64,000 nucleotides of DNA, from assembly GCF_009870125.1 (NCBI RefSeq), contig NC_046681.1, positions 10,119,001 to 10,183,000 of the forward strand, read 5' to 3'. The DNA is from Drosophila pseudoobscura. Its lineage: Eukaryota > Arthropoda > Insecta > Diptera > Drosophilidae. Below are positions 62,159 through 64,000 of the stretch, piece by piece. The notes beneath the pieces were generated by a model. The model saw only the letters and a list, made by a program, of their open reading frames with translations. It made no database searches and was not told where the DNA came from. Each line of letters starts with the position of its first letter. Position 1 is the first letter of the stretch. The position numbers and the translations under genes are program-made.

Positions 62159-64000
62159 TTTTGGGGCATGCGCGCACTCGAGCAGCGCCACGGAGCGCCA
62201 AGCAGCGACCACCCAATGCTTGTCCAACTGTAAAAGCGTTATACGCTGCCGCTTGAGCGAGCCCTCCCAACACAGCGATAGAAAAGAAACACCACAGCGA
62301 CGGTGCCGCACACGTCTGTTTGTTTGAAAGTTCAGCGCGCGACTAACGCGTCTAGGCCCCCAAGCCGCAAGCAACAAATGGTGGCGACGCCGGCACCGGC
62401 TTCAGCTTCAGCTCCAGCTCCAGCTCCAATCGCGACTTCAAACGCGACTTCAACAGCGACTGCGACAAACGCGAAACCGCATAAAGCAATTCGCAAAAAC
62501 TTCCAGAGGCTTACATAAAGTGAAATGCAAAATGGACATCAAAGAAATTTTGTACGCCAAATGGATGCCAAGGTGCGAGGGAGGACAGAGACAGATTGAG
62601 ACAGAAAGATGCCCATTTGGTCCAGTAATTTCAAATAATGTCGAAAAATTTCCAAAGATTTATAAGACAGGAAAATAGCGCCATAGCTAGAGCAAATATT
62701 TCCCAAAAAGGTGGCTCCCGATTAATTGTTGAATTTTCAAAGAAATATGAACAATTAAGAACAATGATTTAGGGGTTTTCGGTATCTGTTTTATAGGAAT
62801 ATATTCTAGCTTTTTAACCCTCAAAGAAAGTTATATTTTCCCTACATTGTTCTCCAAATATTTACAGAGCTTTTGGCAGATTCCAGCTGATTGTAGAATG
62901 ATTTTTCTAGGTACAAATTATTGTCGAAAATAAATTTCCCAAAATCAAATGAAAGCCAAATATTTCCCCTAATTTCCAGACTTCCACCGACCAGCATTTT
63001 AATTCCAAATATAAATAAATCATAAATCAAACAATATCTTCACTCTTTGGGCCAATTAACCCTTTCTCTCCTTCCTTTGTGCCCTCTTCGAATAAGGCAC
63101 TTGAAAAGAAAGGTTGCCGCACATCGCTGTTTGTAATTATGGACTTTGTCGCCGCGACTTTCGCGTCACACTTGGCCAACAGCAAAAGTAGTTTTTGTCG
63201 TTTTTGGCCTGGCCATTGACTGGCTGTCATATGAGAGTATGCAAAATATACTCGTACATGAAAAAAAAGAAAACTTTGGGTCTGATTACCTGTACAGACA
63301 AAGACAAAGAACGAAAGAGCAGAGCAGCCACAGCTCATTAAAAGCCACGCTCCAGTTAGAGAACCTCTGGGGATTGGACTGGGGCTTGGGCTGGGGCTGT
63401 AAAACCTTATCAAGTTTATGCAGATTAAACCCGAATAATTATGGCATTTTTTTATTGAATGGAAAAATACAAAACTTGACCTTAATTCGTGAAATCAAAC
63501 ATAAACCCAATTAACTCCCACAAAACCAGAGAAATCCATCAAATATGTAATACCCAATTGATTTAAAAATGCTGTATAAAATTGTCATGCGGCAGACTCG
63601 GATTAATGGGAATTCGGGGACTTACATAAACCCCAAATACAATTGTTTAATTGCAGAAAGCGTCTTTTATTTCCGTGTACACCAATTTTCTGAACTTATT
63701 TGTATATTTTATGCCAAAAAAAAAAAAAAAAAAAAAATAATCCAATACAAAATTTATTCGTAATTACCAGAAAACGAAATTCTCACGCTAGAAAATAAGT
63801 GTATTCAAACACGAAATTACACAAGCCCTAAGAGCCTCGGTACCAACAATTTATGCAATATTTGGCTACGGTTTTAGCCAAGTTTTTTGTGTGCAAATAA
63901 GCCCACAACACAGCAGGGAGAAGAAATCTTTTGGTTAGTTATTTTATGTATTTTTATTTGGCTTGCATAAATTATTCATGCGAATTAGGTTTGTGAAATA
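62159..64000. other. Upstream flank of the coiled-coil gene
   Basis: Contains the 5' UTR and promoter of the long isoform on the minus strand, the beginning of which I cannot fix. Near the 3' end is a 22-A homopolymer at 63716-63737. The (GCTCCA)n-like run at 62396-62430 makes a spurious Pro/Ala open frame. No other gene is supported up to the window end. Confidence 0.5.

Noticed and set aside
1..64000. tRNA, rRNA or snoRNA genes
   Set aside because: I looked for A/B-box-type tRNA sequence and cloverleaf stems by eye and found none I could defend; a covariance-model search would be needed to exclude them.

Overview
This is a metazoan nuclear window. Introns are GT-AG, non-coding stretches are long and AT-rich, and proteins are split over many exons. 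Almost every exon of one gene reads as NompC, the Drosophila mechanoreceptor TRP channel, so the window comes from a Drosophila-type fly. DINE-1/mini-me-like fragments (GTCY runs) and scattered TACGAG repeats suggest the obscura group, but that species call is inference. The nompC region of D. melanogaster lies on chromosome arm 2L (Muller element B).

Layout. 1-780: edge of a 39-bp tandem satellite. About 840-1150: DINE-1/mini-me-like fragment. About 1200-6850: non-coding DNA with no gene seen. About 6850-10800: a large imperfect inverted repeat, Foldback-like, with gene-like multi-exon segments in both arms pointing tail to tail and 115-120 bp tandem units inside. 11996-32500, minus: nompC, whose coding exons I resolved base by base (1733 aa). 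Two mutually exclusive pore/S6 exons and one optional in-frame exon in the pore turret are visible. 34638-36398, plus: an intronless M20-family dipeptidase-like protein with every catalytic and metal-binding position substituted. 37021-37212, plus: a small predicted secreted peptide. 38461-41581, plus: a three-exon mitochondrial acyl-CoA synthetase (ACSF2 type, probably CG12512). 42981-62158, minus: a coiled-coil protein gene with three alternative first coding exons (starts at 62158, 56325 and 45706) and an open, highly acidic 69-codon reading frame directly after a TGA-C stop.

The genes do not form a pathway; this is ordinary fly gene-by-gene organisation. NompC is the ankyrin-tethered mechanotransduction channel of ciliated sensory neurons. 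The acyl-CoA synthetase activates fatty acids. The M20-like protein looks like a pseudoenzyme. The coiled-coil gene is probably cytoskeletal or scaffolding, but I do not recognise it by name. The observations most worth checking are the probable stop-codon readthrough, the modular pore exons of nompC, the dead M20 paralogue, and the gene-carrying inverted repeat.
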